A stretch of DNA of 64,000 nt from an uncultured Thermomicrobiales bacterium. GTDB lineage: Bacteria > Chloroflexota > Chloroflexia > Thermomicrobiales > UBA6265. Numbering within the stretch: position 1 is the stretch's first letter; each line of letters begins with the position of its first letter. Under the pieces are notes generated by a model that did no database searches, had not been told where the DNA came from, and saw only the letters and a list, made by a program, of their open reading frames with translations. The stretch is taken from positions 16,129 to 80,128 of the forward strand of contig CADCWG010000131.1 of NCBI GenBank assembly GCA_902806335.1, read 5' to 3'. This document shows, piece after piece, positions 38,702-47,985 of the stretch. Both the position numbers and the translations under genes were made by a program.

Positions 38702-40420
38702 ATGACAGCGCCGAATCGAGCGAGCTTCCCTTACCCTGAGACGGAGCGGACCACCTTCGCCAGCCGGTCGGCTCTGGGCCGGGCCGCACCGTCACGGCTC
38801 CTCAAGCGCCCCGAGCGCCTCCCGCGGACCAGCACGACGGTCCGGCGCCTTCCGAGCAGGGACCGATGGCGGCTCCTGAGAGACGACACGTCCTTCCCGG
38901 AGCGACCGCCGCGCCTGCTTGGGTCCGCCGCGGACGAACCTGCCACCGTCACGATCCCACTCCCCGGCCGCCGGATCGTGGTCGGTGAGTGGATGGTGCT
39001 CGCCGCCGTCGTCGTCCTCGCCGCGGTGTTGCGCTTCGCGCGCCTGGGCGACATCCCCGGCAACATTACGGCCGACGAGGCCGACAACCTGCGGGTGATC
39101 TTCCGCATCCAGGAGTCGGGGGAGCCGGGCTTCTTCGGGTTCGACTGGAAGCCGGCGCCGGCGTTCAGCATGTACCTCTTTGACGCGTTCATGGTGGTCT
39201 TCGGCGACACCCCCTTCGGCCTCCGGTCGGCTTCGGCGGTCTTGGGCTCGGCCGCGCTGGTCCCGTTCTTCGCCATCGCGCGCCGGACCGTCTCGTTCCC
39301 CGCCGCGCTCGCCGCCACGGTGCTGCTGGGCACCAACCGCTGGTACCTTCACTTCTCGCGCTCCGGTTGGGAGAACGTGCACGTCGCGGCATTCGCCCTG
39401 CTCGCGGCCTGGGCCCTCCTCGTCGGGCTGGAGCGCGCGCAGCTGCGGTGGTTCTCGCTCGCCGGGGTCGCGGCGACGCTCGGGCTCTACGGCTACTTCG
39501 CCGGCCGGCTGATCCTGCCCGCGCTGGTCCTCTACGCGCCGATCGCCTGGTGGGCGGTCCAGCGTCGCCGTCGGCGCGTGCTGCACGGGAATTCGGGACC
39601 ACGCCCAACGACGACCTACGGCCTCCACGGCCGGCGCCGGGGCCGACGGGCCCTGATCGGCGTTGCCCTCCTCGTCCTGGTCGCCGTCGGCCTCGCCCTG
39701 CCGCAGCTGATCGAGGTGCGGGAACGCTGGGACTACTTCAACCAGCGGTCAAGCAACGTGAGCGTCTTGAACCAGCCTCGCCCGTTCCAGGGCGAGGACG
39801 ACGCGCTGGGAATCGTGCTCGGGCAGCTCCGGCGGAACCTCTCCGGTTACGTCCTCCTTGATGGGGAGCTGTTCAACAACGGGCGGTACGGCGCGCCCCA
39901 GACGCCGCCGTACGACCGGTTCACCATGACCCTGACCGTGATCGGCTTCGTCCTCGCCGTCCGTCGCTGGCGGATCGCCACGCTCTGGGCGGCCCTCCTC
40001 GCTGTCCCCTTCGTCGGCACGCAGGTCTTCACCGCGCCCACGCCGGACCTCGCCCGCGCGACGGTGTTCGCCCCGTTCCCGTACCTCTTCGCGGCGCTCA
40101 CCATCGACGCGGGATTCCGCCTCGTCGGCAGGCGACACAGGGCCGCTGCCTACGCTGTCCTGGTCGCTGCCGTCGCGATCGTGGCCACCACTCACGTGGT
40201 GCATTACTTCCGGTGGATCAACACGGAGGGCGCGCTGACCGCGCGTCGGCCCGCGGTCGAGCTCGAGGACTACCGCGTCTGGGAGCGGGCGGTCCGCTGC
40301 GACTTCCGCGGGCGGGGCCCGGGGCCTCGAAGCCAGCCGTGGGACGAGCGTCGCGATGTGGAGGTCGCGGTCGGCCCCGTACTCCCGGCGGACGACCCTC
40401 GCTACTGCGACGTGGACTGA
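38702..40420 (+). CDS. Multi-pass GT-C glycosyltransferase (ArnT/PMT-like) A
   Basis: I use ATG 38702; a GTG at 38693 in the same frame is equally possible. The 572-residue protein has a hydrophilic N-terminal segment of about 90 residues, then a first helix (MVLAAVVVLAAVLRFARLG) followed by PGNITADEADNLRVIFRI, whose DE pair matches the catalytic acidic loop of PMT/ArnT enzymes. About ten more helices and a C-terminal soluble tail follow. SRSGWENVHVAAFALLAAWALLVGLERA is typical of the family. The expected role is transfer of a sugar from a polyprenyl-phosphate donor at the outer face of the membrane. The N-terminal extension is less typical in codon use and may not all be translated. Confidence 0.8.
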   Translation: MTAPNRASFPYPETERTTFASRSALGRAAPSRLLKRPERLPRTSTTVRRLPSRDRWRLLRDDTSFPERPPRLLGSAADEPATVTIPLPGRRIVVGEWMVLAAVVVLAAVLRFARLGDIPGNITADEADNLRVIFRIQESGEPGFFGFDWKPAPAFSMYLFDAFMVVFGDTPFGLRSASAVLGSAALVPFFAIARRTVSFPAALAATVLLGTNRWYLHFSRSGWENVHVAAFALLAAWALLVGLERAQLRWFSLAGVAATLGLYGYFAGRLILPALVLYAPIAWWAVQRRRRRVLHGNSGPRPTTTYGLHGRRRGRRALIGVALLVLVAVGLALPQLIEVRERWDYFNQRSSNVSVLNQPRPFQGEDDALGIVLGQLRRNLSGYVLLDGELFNNGRYGAPQTPPYDRFTMTLTVIGFVLAVRRWRIATLWAALLAVPFVGTQVFTAPTPDLARATVFAPFPYLFAALTIDAGFRLVGRRHRAAAYAVLVAAVAIVATTHVVHYFRWINTEGALTARRPAVELEDYRVWERAVRCDFRGRGPGPRSQPWDERRDVEVAVGPVLPADDPRYCDVD

Positions 40421-40602
40421 GAACGCCGCCGTCGGCGGCCTCCGGGCGTGACGTTCGGCAGCGACACGCCACGGACCGCCGCGCGAGCGGGGCTCGACCG
40501 GAACCCTGGATGCGCGGACGACGAGAGCCGCGCCCGTGCTAGAGTTGGCCACCCATCGTTCCTCGATTCACGCCGAGTCGCACCGTCGCCGGAGAGTCCC
40601 GC

Positions 40603-42720
40603 GTGCCCGACGAGTCGTCCCTCGACCACTCGACATCGACCTCGCAGTCGCCCGGCGAGGTGGTCGCACGGAGGGCGGGGGAAGTCCCGGCACTCCGGTC
40701 GGCAGCCACCCGCCCCGGCGGCCCACTGCCGGCAGCAGCGATCCAAGCCCCATCGGCGCGGTCGACCCGACGGGACTCCGCCCGGAGGGCACCGGCGTCG
40801 CGCCCGTCGGCGCCGAGCCCGCTGTCCTCGCTGTGGGGCCCGACGTCGATCTCGGACGACGTGGTCCTGCTGCGCGCCGCCCGCGCCGCCCGGGGCCGCG
40901 CGCCCTGGGGTGGCGGCGTGCCGGTCCTGGAGACGCCGGGCGGAAGGTCAAGCCACCGCGCCAGGGGTCGGTTTCCAACCGCGATCCCGGGGGCCGTCCG
41001 CCAGAAGGCCCAGGGTGCCCGCGGACGGCGCCCCGTCCGAACGGCGGCCTTCGCCATCCCGAAGACCGAGACGGTCACTCGCCTCGTCGAGCTGGCGAGT
41101 CTGGCGGCCGTGTTGGTCGTGGCGGCGCAGCTCCGCTTCCAGGATCTGCGCCAGGCCTGGCCCGGCGTCCACGGCGACGAGGGCATCATCGGGATGCTCG
41201 CGCAGAGCGTTCGACGCGGCGAGAGCATCGGCGTCTACAACCCCCAGGCGCTCGGGCAACCGACGGCGCCGATCTTCGCCGACGCCCTCATGATGCGGCT
41301 GCTCGGACCGGGGATCGACAGCGTGCGCGCGACCTCGGCCACCTTCGGGCTGCTCGGGGTGGTAGCTCTCTGGCTCGTCGCGCGGAGGAACTTCGGCGCC
41401 CGCACCGCGCTGATCGCCGTCGCCCTGATGGGGCTGCTCCACTGGCAGCTCCACTTCTCCCGCGTCGGCTACCCGGTCATCGCCTGGCCGCTGGTGGCCA
41501 CGCTCACCGCCGGGGCGGTGATGGAGGCCCTCCGCGGCGGCGGTCTCCGCTGGTGGGCAACGGCCGGGGGTCTCACCGCGGCCGGCGTCTACGTCTACAA
41601 CGCCCATTCGATGTTCGTCGCGATCCTTGCCCTCTTCGCCACCTTCTGGCTGCTCGGACCGGTCGCCTTCCTCCCAGTCGCGAGCGGGCTCGCCTACCTT
41701 CTGGCGCCCGGCGCCGCGACGGCCGTCCTCGCCGTCGCGACCCTCGTCGCGGCGCTCGCGCTCGAGCGAAACACCGTGCGCGCCTACGCGACCCGGATCG
41801 GGGCGGCCCTCGCCGGATTTGGTCTCGTGATCTTCCCCATGGCGCGCTACGCCCTGGACCCGGCGAACGGTTACTTCAACAGCCAGGAAGGGCGCCTGAT
41901 CACGCGGCAGCCGGACTGGCTTGCGGCCGGCACCGACGAGCGGTTTCGTATCCTCAGGGAACGCTATGTCGACTTCTGGCGCAGCCTCCTTCTGGACGGC
42001 GGCTACGATGGGGTCGACGGAGCCGGCGTGACGCCGATGGTGCCGGCCCTGCTCGCCCTGATCGGCCTCGTCGGCATCGCGATGGCGGTGCGGCGGCGTC
42101 ATCCCCTCGCGGCGCTGGGCGCGATGATCCTGCTCCTCGCCCCGATCGCGGCGGTGATCACCAGGGACGGGTCCTACCGCCGGACCCTCGTCATGGCGCC
42201 GTTCTTCGCCCTGTTCGCGGCGATCGGGCTGTCGGACGGCGTGGCGCTCGCGGCCCGGCTCCGGCCCCCGCTCCGCATCGCCGCGTCGGCCGTCCTGGCG
42301 GCCGTCGCGGTCCTCGCCGTGGATGACAACCTCGACAATGCCAGAGCCTCGTTCGCCTCGCCGCTCCAGCGGTTCACCTTTTGCCTGGAGATCACGGACG
42401 CGTCGTACTTCCTGGACGGCCTTCCTCCCGATTCATACGTCTACTTCTATTCAGCTCGGTGGTCGATCGACTACGAGACGCGGCGGTTCGTCGCCCCGGA
42501 CGCCCGGGGGGAAGACCGCTCGGAGGAGTTCGGCGAGCCGAACGGCGGGTACAACGTCACCGCCGACCCGGCGGACGGCCGACCGATCTTCGTCTTCATC
42601 GGCGAGTACATCGAGCGTTCGCTGCCAGAGGTCGAGGCCCGCTACCCCGGCGGCCAGGTCGTCCAGGGCGGCCCGCCCGACGCCCCGACCTTCGTGGCGT
42701 ACCTCCCGCCCGGGCCGTAG
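40603..42720 (+). CDS. Multi-pass GT-C glycosyltransferase (ArnT/PMT-like) B
   Basis: GTG 40603 follows GGAGAG. The 705-residue protein starts with about 155 hydrophilic, Ser/Arg/Pro-rich residues, then ASLAAVLVVAAQLRFQDLRQAWPGVHGDEGIIGMLAQSV, with the DE catalytic loop, followed by ten or more helices. SRVGYPVIAWPLVATL parallels SRSGWENVHVAAFALL in the preceding gene, so the two are distant paralogues. The C-terminal 130 residues are soluble (FYSARWSIDYETRRFVAPD). It is 182 bases after its neighbour. Together the three GT-C genes form a cluster for envelope glycan or protein O-glycosylation. Confidence 0.8.
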   Translation: MPDESSLDHSTSTSQSPGEVVARRAGEVPALRSAATRPGGPLPAAAIQAPSARSTRRDSARRAPASRPSAPSPLSSLWGPTSISDDVVLLRAARAARGRAPWGGGVPVLETPGGRSSHRARGRFPTAIPGAVRQKAQGARGRRPVRTAAFAIPKTETVTRLVELASLAAVLVVAAQLRFQDLRQAWPGVHGDEGIIGMLAQSVRRGESIGVYNPQALGQPTAPIFADALMMRLLGPGIDSVRATSATFGLLGVVALWLVARRNFGARTALIAVALMGLLHWQLHFSRVGYPVIAWPLVATLTAGAVMEALRGGGLRWWATAGGLTAAGVYVYNAHSMFVAILALFATFWLLGPVAFLPVASGLAYLLAPGAATAVLAVATLVAALALERNTVRAYATRIGAALAGFGLVIFPMARYALDPANGYFNSQEGRLITRQPDWLAAGTDERFRILRERYVDFWRSLLLDGGYDGVDGAGVTPMVPALLALIGLVGIAMAVRRRHPLAALGAMILLLAPIAAVITRDGSYRRTLVMAPFFALFAAIGLSDGVALAARLRPPLRIAASAVLAAVAVLAVDDNLDNARASFASPLQRFTFCLEITDASYFLDGLPPDSYVYFYSARWSIDYETRRFVAPDARGEDRSEEFGEPNGGYNVTADPADGRPIFVFIGEYIERSLPEVEARYPGGQVVQGGPPDAPTFVAYLPPGP

Positions 42721-42751
42721 GGCCAGGGCGGGCCGTAGGGCCAGGGCGGGC
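42712..42751. repeat. Tandem duplication of an 18-bp unit over the stop codon of the GT-C gene
   Basis: The unit gggccgtagggccagggc occurs twice in exact copy, plus four extra bases. The first copy holds the stop codon of the GT-C gene B and the second repeats it downstream out of use. Confidence 0.75.
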
Positions 42752-42790
42752 TTCCCGGCGCGGGCGTACTCCGCGATGGGAGCCGGCGGC

Positions 42791-45511
42791 TCAGGCCGGC
42801 GCGGGGGCCGGCCCGGCGACGCCGACCGCCAGCCGCTCCGGGTCGAGGTGCCGCTGGGCGGCCTCGAGGAGCTCGTCGCGGGTCAGCGCCCGGATGATCC
42901 CGGGGTAGCGGTCCAGGTAGTCGAGCCCGAGCCCGAAGTGCTCGATGCTGAGGAGCGTCGCCGCGACCCCGTCGTTGCTCTCGAGGGCGAGCGGCAGCAC
43001 GCCCGTCAGGTAGCTCTGGGCGTCGGCGAGTTCCTCCTCCTCAACCGGCTCCTGCCGCAGTCGCAGCACCTCGTCGGTGATGCTCGCGATGGCTTGGTCC
43101 ACGTCCTTCGGGTCGACCCCGGCGCGTGCCACCCACGTTCCGAGGTCGCGCCCGGTCTCGAGCCCGCTGTAGACGTAGTAGGCCAGCCCCTGCCGGTCGC
43201 GGACGCTCGCGCCGAGGCGGCCCATCAGCCCGAGCCGACCGAGGATCAGGTTCGCCGTGTCGAGCGCGTAGTAGGCGGGGTGCGACCGTGCCACCGTCGG
43301 GAAGCCGATCGCGATGTCGGCCTGGCTCTTGCCGGCCAGTGACCGGGCCTCGCGCACCGTGGTTGCCGGGCCGGCCACCGGTGGCGGCGGCGACAGCGGG
43401 TCGGCCGGCGCGTCCCAGCCGCCGAAGCGGTCATGCAGCAGCTCCGCCGCCGACATCAGGTTGAGCACGCCACCGACCACCGCGACGGTGGTCACGCGGG
43501 GCCCGTAGCGGGTCGCGTGGTAGGCGACGAGGTCGTCGCGGGTGATCGTGCTGACGGTCTCGGCCTCCCCCGCCACGCGCCGCCGGTAGGGGTGCCCATC
43601 CGGGTAGAGCAGCTCGCGGAGCGTCCGATCGGCCACCGCCTGGGTGTTGTCGTCCGCCTCCCGGATGCCGGCCAGGATCTCCCGCCGCACCTTCTCCAGC
43701 TCGTCGGCCGGGAAGTCGGGGCGCAGCAGCACGTCGGCCGCGAGGTCGAGCATCGCCGGCAGGTCCTCGCGGAGGCAGCGTACCGCGAGGTCGACCGACA
43801 GCCGACCGGCGTCGACCGACAGCGTCGCGCCGAGGCCGTCGGTCAGCTCGTTCAAGGCCTCGAAGGTCCTGCCGGCCTGACCCCGCGGCAGCATCCAGGC
43901 CGTGAAGGCCGCCAGGCCGGCCTTCTCCGCGGGCTCGGCGAGGGCACCGGCCTCGACCCGGATCCGGACGACGGCGACGGGGTCGTCCGGCCGCGCCTGC
44001 CCGAGCACGACGACCCCGTTCGGCAGCTCGACGCGCTCGAACGGCGCCCGCCTCGACCCCGTGGCGGCGGGCGCCGGGGCGGCGAGGTCCTCGCCGGCGG
44101 TCGCGGGAGATGGGACGGTCTCGGGCCGATCGTCCCAGCCCGCCCGGACGGTCCCGCCATAGATCGACCAATACCGACCGGGCCCGGGCAGCGCGGCCGC
44201 TACTCGCTGGTCGCCTTCCGCCGCGGCCCCGTCGCCTGACGGCTCGAGCCAGCCGACGGTCCGCGACTCTGGCGTCAGGTAGGTCCGGGCGACCCGCTGG
44301 ATGTCGTCAGGCGTGACGGCGGAGAGTTCGTCGACAAGTGCGTCGGCGCGGCGGTAAGAATCGACCACCTCCATCTGGCCGAGCCAGAACGCCTGGTTGG
44401 TGACCCCTGCCGAGGAGTAGACGTACTGGGCACGGACCTGCTTTAGCGCCCGCGCCAGTTCCTCCTCGGGAACGGTCTCGTCGCGCAGACGCGCGAGCTC
44501 GGCGTCGACCGCGGCCTCGATCCGGCCGAGCTCGACTCCCGGCAGGGCGGTGACGGCGACGCCGAAGAGCCCCGCGTCGAGCGTCAGGTCGAAGTCCGAC
44601 CCAGCGCCGCGGGCTAGACCGCCGGCCACCAGCGCCCGGTAGAAGCGGGCCGAGCGCCCCATCGGCCCTCCCCCGGCCAGGCCCATCCCCTTGCCGCCCG
44701 AGAGGACCGCGTCCGCTACGAGCAGCGGAACACTGTCCGGGTGCCGGGCGTCCGGTGCCTTGAAGGCCATCCGCAGATAGGCCGTGGGGGCCGGCTGACG
44801 GAGGACGACGCGACGCTCGCCGCGTTGAGGTGGCTCCACCGCCCGCACTGGCGCGGCGGGCTCGCCCGGCGCGATCTGTCCGAAGGCGCGATCGATTCGG
44901 CCGAACAGCTCGTCGGCGTCGAAGTCGCCGACCGCGACGACGAACGCGTTCCGCGGGTGGTAGTGCCGCCGGTAGTGGGCGTAGAGGTCGTCCCGGGTGA
45001 TCGACCGCAGGTCGGCCTCGTGCCCGATCACCATGTGGCCGTAGGGGTGGGCGCGGAAGGCGACGCCAAAGACCTCTTCCAGCAGCCGGTACGACGGTCC
45101 GTTCTCGGCCCCCTGGCGCTCGGAGAGGATCACCGTCCGCTCCGACTCCGTCTCCTCGGGGTCGAACAGCGAGTTCGTCATCCGGTCGGACTCGACCGCG
45201 AGCGAGAGCTCCAGCCGGTCCACCGGCAGCGTCTCGAAGTAGGCGGTCCAGTCGTTCGAGGTCAGCGCGTTGAGGGTGCCACCGTTCTTCGAGACGTCGC
45301 GGAAGATCGCCCCCTTGGCCAGCGACGGGGTCCCCTTGAACTGCATGTGCTCGACCCAGTGCGAGATCCCGGTCAGGCCCGGCACCTCGTTCCGGCTGCC
45401 GACGCGATACCACACCCAGAACGAGGCGATCGGCGCGTCGTGCGCCTCGCGCAGCAGCACCTGAAGGCCATTGTCGAGGGTCCGCACAGAGACGGGCGAG
45501 CGGGAGACCAT
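42791..45511 (-). CDS. M16-family metallopeptidase, double domain
   Basis: Start ATG 45511 (MVSRSPVSVRTLDNGLQVLLREAHDAPIAS) fits the standard start of the family. The 906-residue protein carries two full M16 halves. The first holds the inverted zinc motif HWVEH and, about 75 residues later, the ESERTVILSERQG glutamate, so it should be active. The second half (from about residue 500, FERVELPNGVVVLGQARPDDPVAVVRIRVEAG) lacks HxxEH and serves as the partner lobe, with the usual R/Y pair region near its end. Each half is the size of a single-domain PqqF/PMPP-type protein, so this is a fused pair. No signal peptide is seen, and peptide degradation in the cytoplasm is likely. Confidence 0.9.
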   Translation of the reverse strand: MVSRSPVSVRTLDNGLQVLLREAHDAPIASFWVWYRVGSRNEVPGLTGISHWVEHMQFKGTPSLAKGAIFRDVSKNGGTLNALTSNDWTAYFETLPVDRLELSLAVESDRMTNSLFDPEETESERTVILSERQGAENGPSYRLLEEVFGVAFRAHPYGHMVIGHEADLRSITRDDLYAHYRRHYHPRNAFVVAVGDFDADELFGRIDRAFGQIAPGEPAAPVRAVEPPQRGERRVVLRQPAPTAYLRMAFKAPDARHPDSVPLLVADAVLSGGKGMGLAGGGPMGRSARFYRALVAGGLARGAGSDFDLTLDAGLFGVAVTALPGVELGRIEAAVDAELARLRDETVPEEELARALKQVRAQYVYSSAGVTNQAFWLGQMEVVDSYRRADALVDELSAVTPDDIQRVARTYLTPESRTVGWLEPSGDGAAAEGDQRVAAALPGPGRYWSIYGGTVRAGWDDRPETVPSPATAGEDLAAPAPAATGSRRAPFERVELPNGVVVLGQARPDDPVAVVRIRVEAGALAEPAEKAGLAAFTAWMLPRGQAGRTFEALNELTDGLGATLSVDAGRLSVDLAVRCLREDLPAMLDLAADVLLRPDFPADELEKVRREILAGIREADDNTQAVADRTLRELLYPDGHPYRRRVAGEAETVSTITRDDLVAYHATRYGPRVTTVAVVGGVLNLMSAAELLHDRFGGWDAPADPLSPPPPVAGPATTVREARSLAGKSQADIAIGFPTVARSHPAYYALDTANLILGRLGLMGRLGASVRDRQGLAYYVYSGLETGRDLGTWVARAGVDPKDVDQAIASITDEVLRLRQEPVEEEELADAQSYLTGVLPLALESNDGVAATLLSIEHFGLGLDYLDRYPGIIRALTRDELLEAAQRHLDPERLAVGVAGPAPAPA

Positions 45512-45762
45512 CGGGGGGATCGTCCTTTCGGTCGCGCGGAGTAGCCAGAGGGCGCTGGACCGGTGCCCACCGTGGCCACGGTCGGGCGTTGGCACGCGGC
45601 GGCCACGGGGGAGCCGGTCGGCTTCCACTTCGGGCGCCGACGTCGGCCAGCACGATACCAGCGGGACGCACCGGCGTGCTCAAGCCTCCGCGGTCGCGGG
45701 GGCAGCGACGCCAGTCGCCCGGGGCGGGCGGCCAGTGACAACGGCGGGCGCGGTTGTCTTCC

Positions 45763-46785
45763 CTACGCGACCGAGCGCCTGCGACCGGCGAGGCGGCTCT
45801 GGAGCACCACCACGACGAGCAGGAAGAGCCCGCGAATGACCTGCTGCCAGTAGGGGTCGAGGCTCTCAAAGTTGAGCATGTTGATGATCGCCCCGAGCAG
45901 CAGCACGCCGACCAGGGTCGTCCAGACCGAGCCCAGCCCGCCGGTGAGCAGGGTACCGCCGACGACGACCGCCGCGATCGCCGAGAGCTCCCAACCGACC
46001 GCCTCGTTCGGGTTGCCGGCGAACGTCTGGGCGGCCAGGATCGCCCCGGCCAGGCCGGCCAGGCCGCCGCTCAGCGCGTAGACCGCGACGATCGTCCGCG
46101 ACACCGGGAGGCCGGCGAGCCGGGCCGCCTCCTCGTTGCCGCCGAACGCCAGCACGTGGCGGCCGAACCGCGTCAGGTTGAGCACCACCGATCCGGCCAC
46201 GAACGCAACTGCCGCGATCGCGGCGGGGAGCGGCACCCGGCCGAGGTTGCGGGAGCTCAGCTCGATGAACCCGTTGGTGAAGGCGTCGGTCGAGAGGCTG
46301 ACCGTGGCGTTGCCGGAGAGGATCAGCGCCAGACCCCGCCCGGCGAGCAGCGTCGCCAGCGTGACGATGAACGGTTGGATCCGGAACGCGGCGATCAGCC
46401 CGCCGTTGAGCAGCCCGACCGCGACGCCGGCCAGCACCGCGCCCCCGATCGCCACCCAGACGCCTTCCCCGCTCAGGCGGGCGGCGAGGACGCTCCCGAT
46501 CACGGCCACCGCGCCGACCGAGAGGTCGATGCCCCCGGTCATGATCACGAACGTCATGCCGAGCGCGATCAGGGCGAACATGGCGTTGTAGCGCAGGGCC
46601 TCGGTGAGGTTGTACGACCCGGTAAAGCCGTTGTCGCCGTAGCGCCACCAGCCGAACAGCAGCGTCAGCCCGAGGGCGAGGATCGCCCCCTGGCGCTGGA
46701 CCAGGCTGCCGAGCTGCGCCCGCCGGTCGGCCTGAGCGTCGGCTCTCGGTTCGCTCGCGGGCAGGGGCGGCGCGGTCGCGGCCAT
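45763..46785 (-). CDS. yjfF: Sugar ABC transporter permease (YjfF-like)
   Basis: Start ATG 46785 (MAATAPPLPASEPRADAQ) has GAGGAG upstream. The 340-residue protein is a BPD_transp_2 permease: about nine helices, GMTFVIMTGGIDLSVGAVAVIGSVLAA, IQPFIVTLATLLAGRGLALILSG, AFGGNEEAARLAGLPV and GGTLLTGGLGSVWTTLVGVLLLGAIINMLN. It is the last gene of a four-gene importer operon; position and content match yjfF of the E. coli ytfQRT-yjfF galactofuranose system. The two permeases would form a heterodimer with the single YtfR-type ATPase. Confidence 0.85.
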   Translation of the reverse strand: MAATAPPLPASEPRADAQADRRAQLGSLVQRQGAILALGLTLLFGWWRYGDNGFTGSYNLTEALRYNAMFALIALGMTFVIMTGGIDLSVGAVAVIGSVLAARLSGEGVWVAIGGAVLAGVAVGLLNGGLIAAFRIQPFIVTLATLLAGRGLALILSGNATVSLSTDAFTNGFIELSSRNLGRVPLPAAIAAVAFVAGSVVLNLTRFGRHVLAFGGNEEAARLAGLPVSRTIVAVYALSGGLAGLAGAILAAQTFAGNPNEAVGWELSAIAAVVVGGTLLTGGLGSVWTTLVGVLLLGAIINMLNFESLDPYWQQVIRGLFLLVVVVLQSRLAGRRRSVA

Positions 46786-46911
46786 CGGGACTCCTCGGAT
46801 CCGTCGCAACGGCGTGGTTATCTCGTCGTCGGCAGGAGGTCGAGCGGGCGGCACCCGGGGGACGCCTCGCCGATGCGGGAACTGGGCGGGGGAAGCGCGA
46901 TCCGGCGAGGG

Positions 46912-47982
46912 CTAGGACCCGCGCCGGCGCTGGAGCAGCACGGCCACCACGATCGCGCCCGCGGTGACCACCCGCGCCACCGCGTCCGAGGCCCCCTCGG
47001 TCAGCAGCGTGTAGCGGATCAGCTGGATGGTCAGCGCCCCGATCAACGTCCCGAGCACGCTCGCCCGGCCGCCGGTCAGGACCGTGCCGCCGACCGCCAC
47101 CGCGGCGATCGCGTCCAGCTCCCGGTTGAGGCCGACCCGGTTCGCGTCCGACGCGGAGTTGATCGCGATCTCGACCAGCCCGGCCAGCCCGGCGAGGAGC
47201 CCGCTGATGGCGTAGACCGCCAGCTTCACCCTCCTCACCGGCACCCCGGCAAGGCGCGCCGCCTGCTCGTTGCCACCGATCGCCAGCACGTAGCGCCCGA
47301 ACGTGGTCACGCGCATCGCCCAGGCAGCGACGGCGACGACGGCCAGCGCGAGCAGCGCCTGGAACGGCACGCCGAACGGTCGGCCGAGACCGATGTACTG
47401 CCAGTCGGGCTCCCGGAAGCTCTTCAGCTCGCCGTCGGTGATGACCTGGGCGATCCCGCGGCCGGCGATGAACAGGACCAGCGTCGCGATGATCGGCTGG
47501 ATGCCGAACCCGGTGACCAGCGCCCCGTTGCCGAGGCCGAACGCGCCGGCCACCAGGATCGGGATCGCAATCGCGAGCGCCCCACCCAGGTACGGGATAT
47601 CCCACGGCGCACGGGTGCTGAGGAGGATCATCGCGGCCACCGACCCGGCGATCGCCATCAGCGCCCCGACGGAGAGGTCGATCCCGCCCGTGGCGATGAC
47701 CAACGTCATTCCGACCCCGACGATCACGATCGTCGCGACCTGGGTCGCGTTGATGTTGAACGCCTGGCGGGTCAGGAACGCGTCGGCGTTGAAGACGACG
47801 TTGTAGAGGATCAGGAGCACCAGGGCACCGAGTCCCGCGGACGCGCGGCGGGCGCCCCCCAGGAGACCGTCCCGCAGGCCTGCGCGCCGGTCGGGTAGGT
47901 CCGGCGCGGCCGGCGTCGACGATCCGGGCGACGGGCCGGGACCCGACGGCATGCCCCCGTGGATCGGTCGCGCGTTCGCCAT
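46912..47982 (-). CDS. ytfT: Sugar ABC transporter permease (YtfT-like)
   Basis: ATG 47982 sits four bases after the stop of the ATPase gene (TAGGCGATG), so translation is probably coupled. The 356-residue protein has an N-terminal Gly/Ser/Pro-rich head and then a BPD_transp_2 fold: GVGMTLVIATGGIDLSVGALMAIAGSV, GIQPIIATLVLFIAGRGIAQVITDG, AIGGNEQAARLAGVPV and GGTVLTGGRASVLGTLIGALTIQLI. It is a paralogue of the next permease, about as in the YtfT/YjfF pair. Confidence 0.85.
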   Translation of the reverse strand: MANARPIHGGMPSGPGPSPGSSTPAAPDLPDRRAGLRDGLLGGARRASAGLGALVLLILYNVVFNADAFLTRQAFNINATQVATIVIVGVGMTLVIATGGIDLSVGALMAIAGSVAAMILLSTRAPWDIPYLGGALAIAIPILVAGAFGLGNGALVTGFGIQPIIATLVLFIAGRGIAQVITDGELKSFREPDWQYIGLGRPFGVPFQALLALAVVAVAAWAMRVTTFGRYVLAIGGNEQAARLAGVPVRRVKLAVYAISGLLAGLAGLVEIAINSASDANRVGLNRELDAIAAVAVGGTVLTGGRASVLGTLIGALTIQLIRYTLLTEGASDAVARVVTAGAIVVAVLLQRRRGS

Positions 47983-47985
47983 CGC

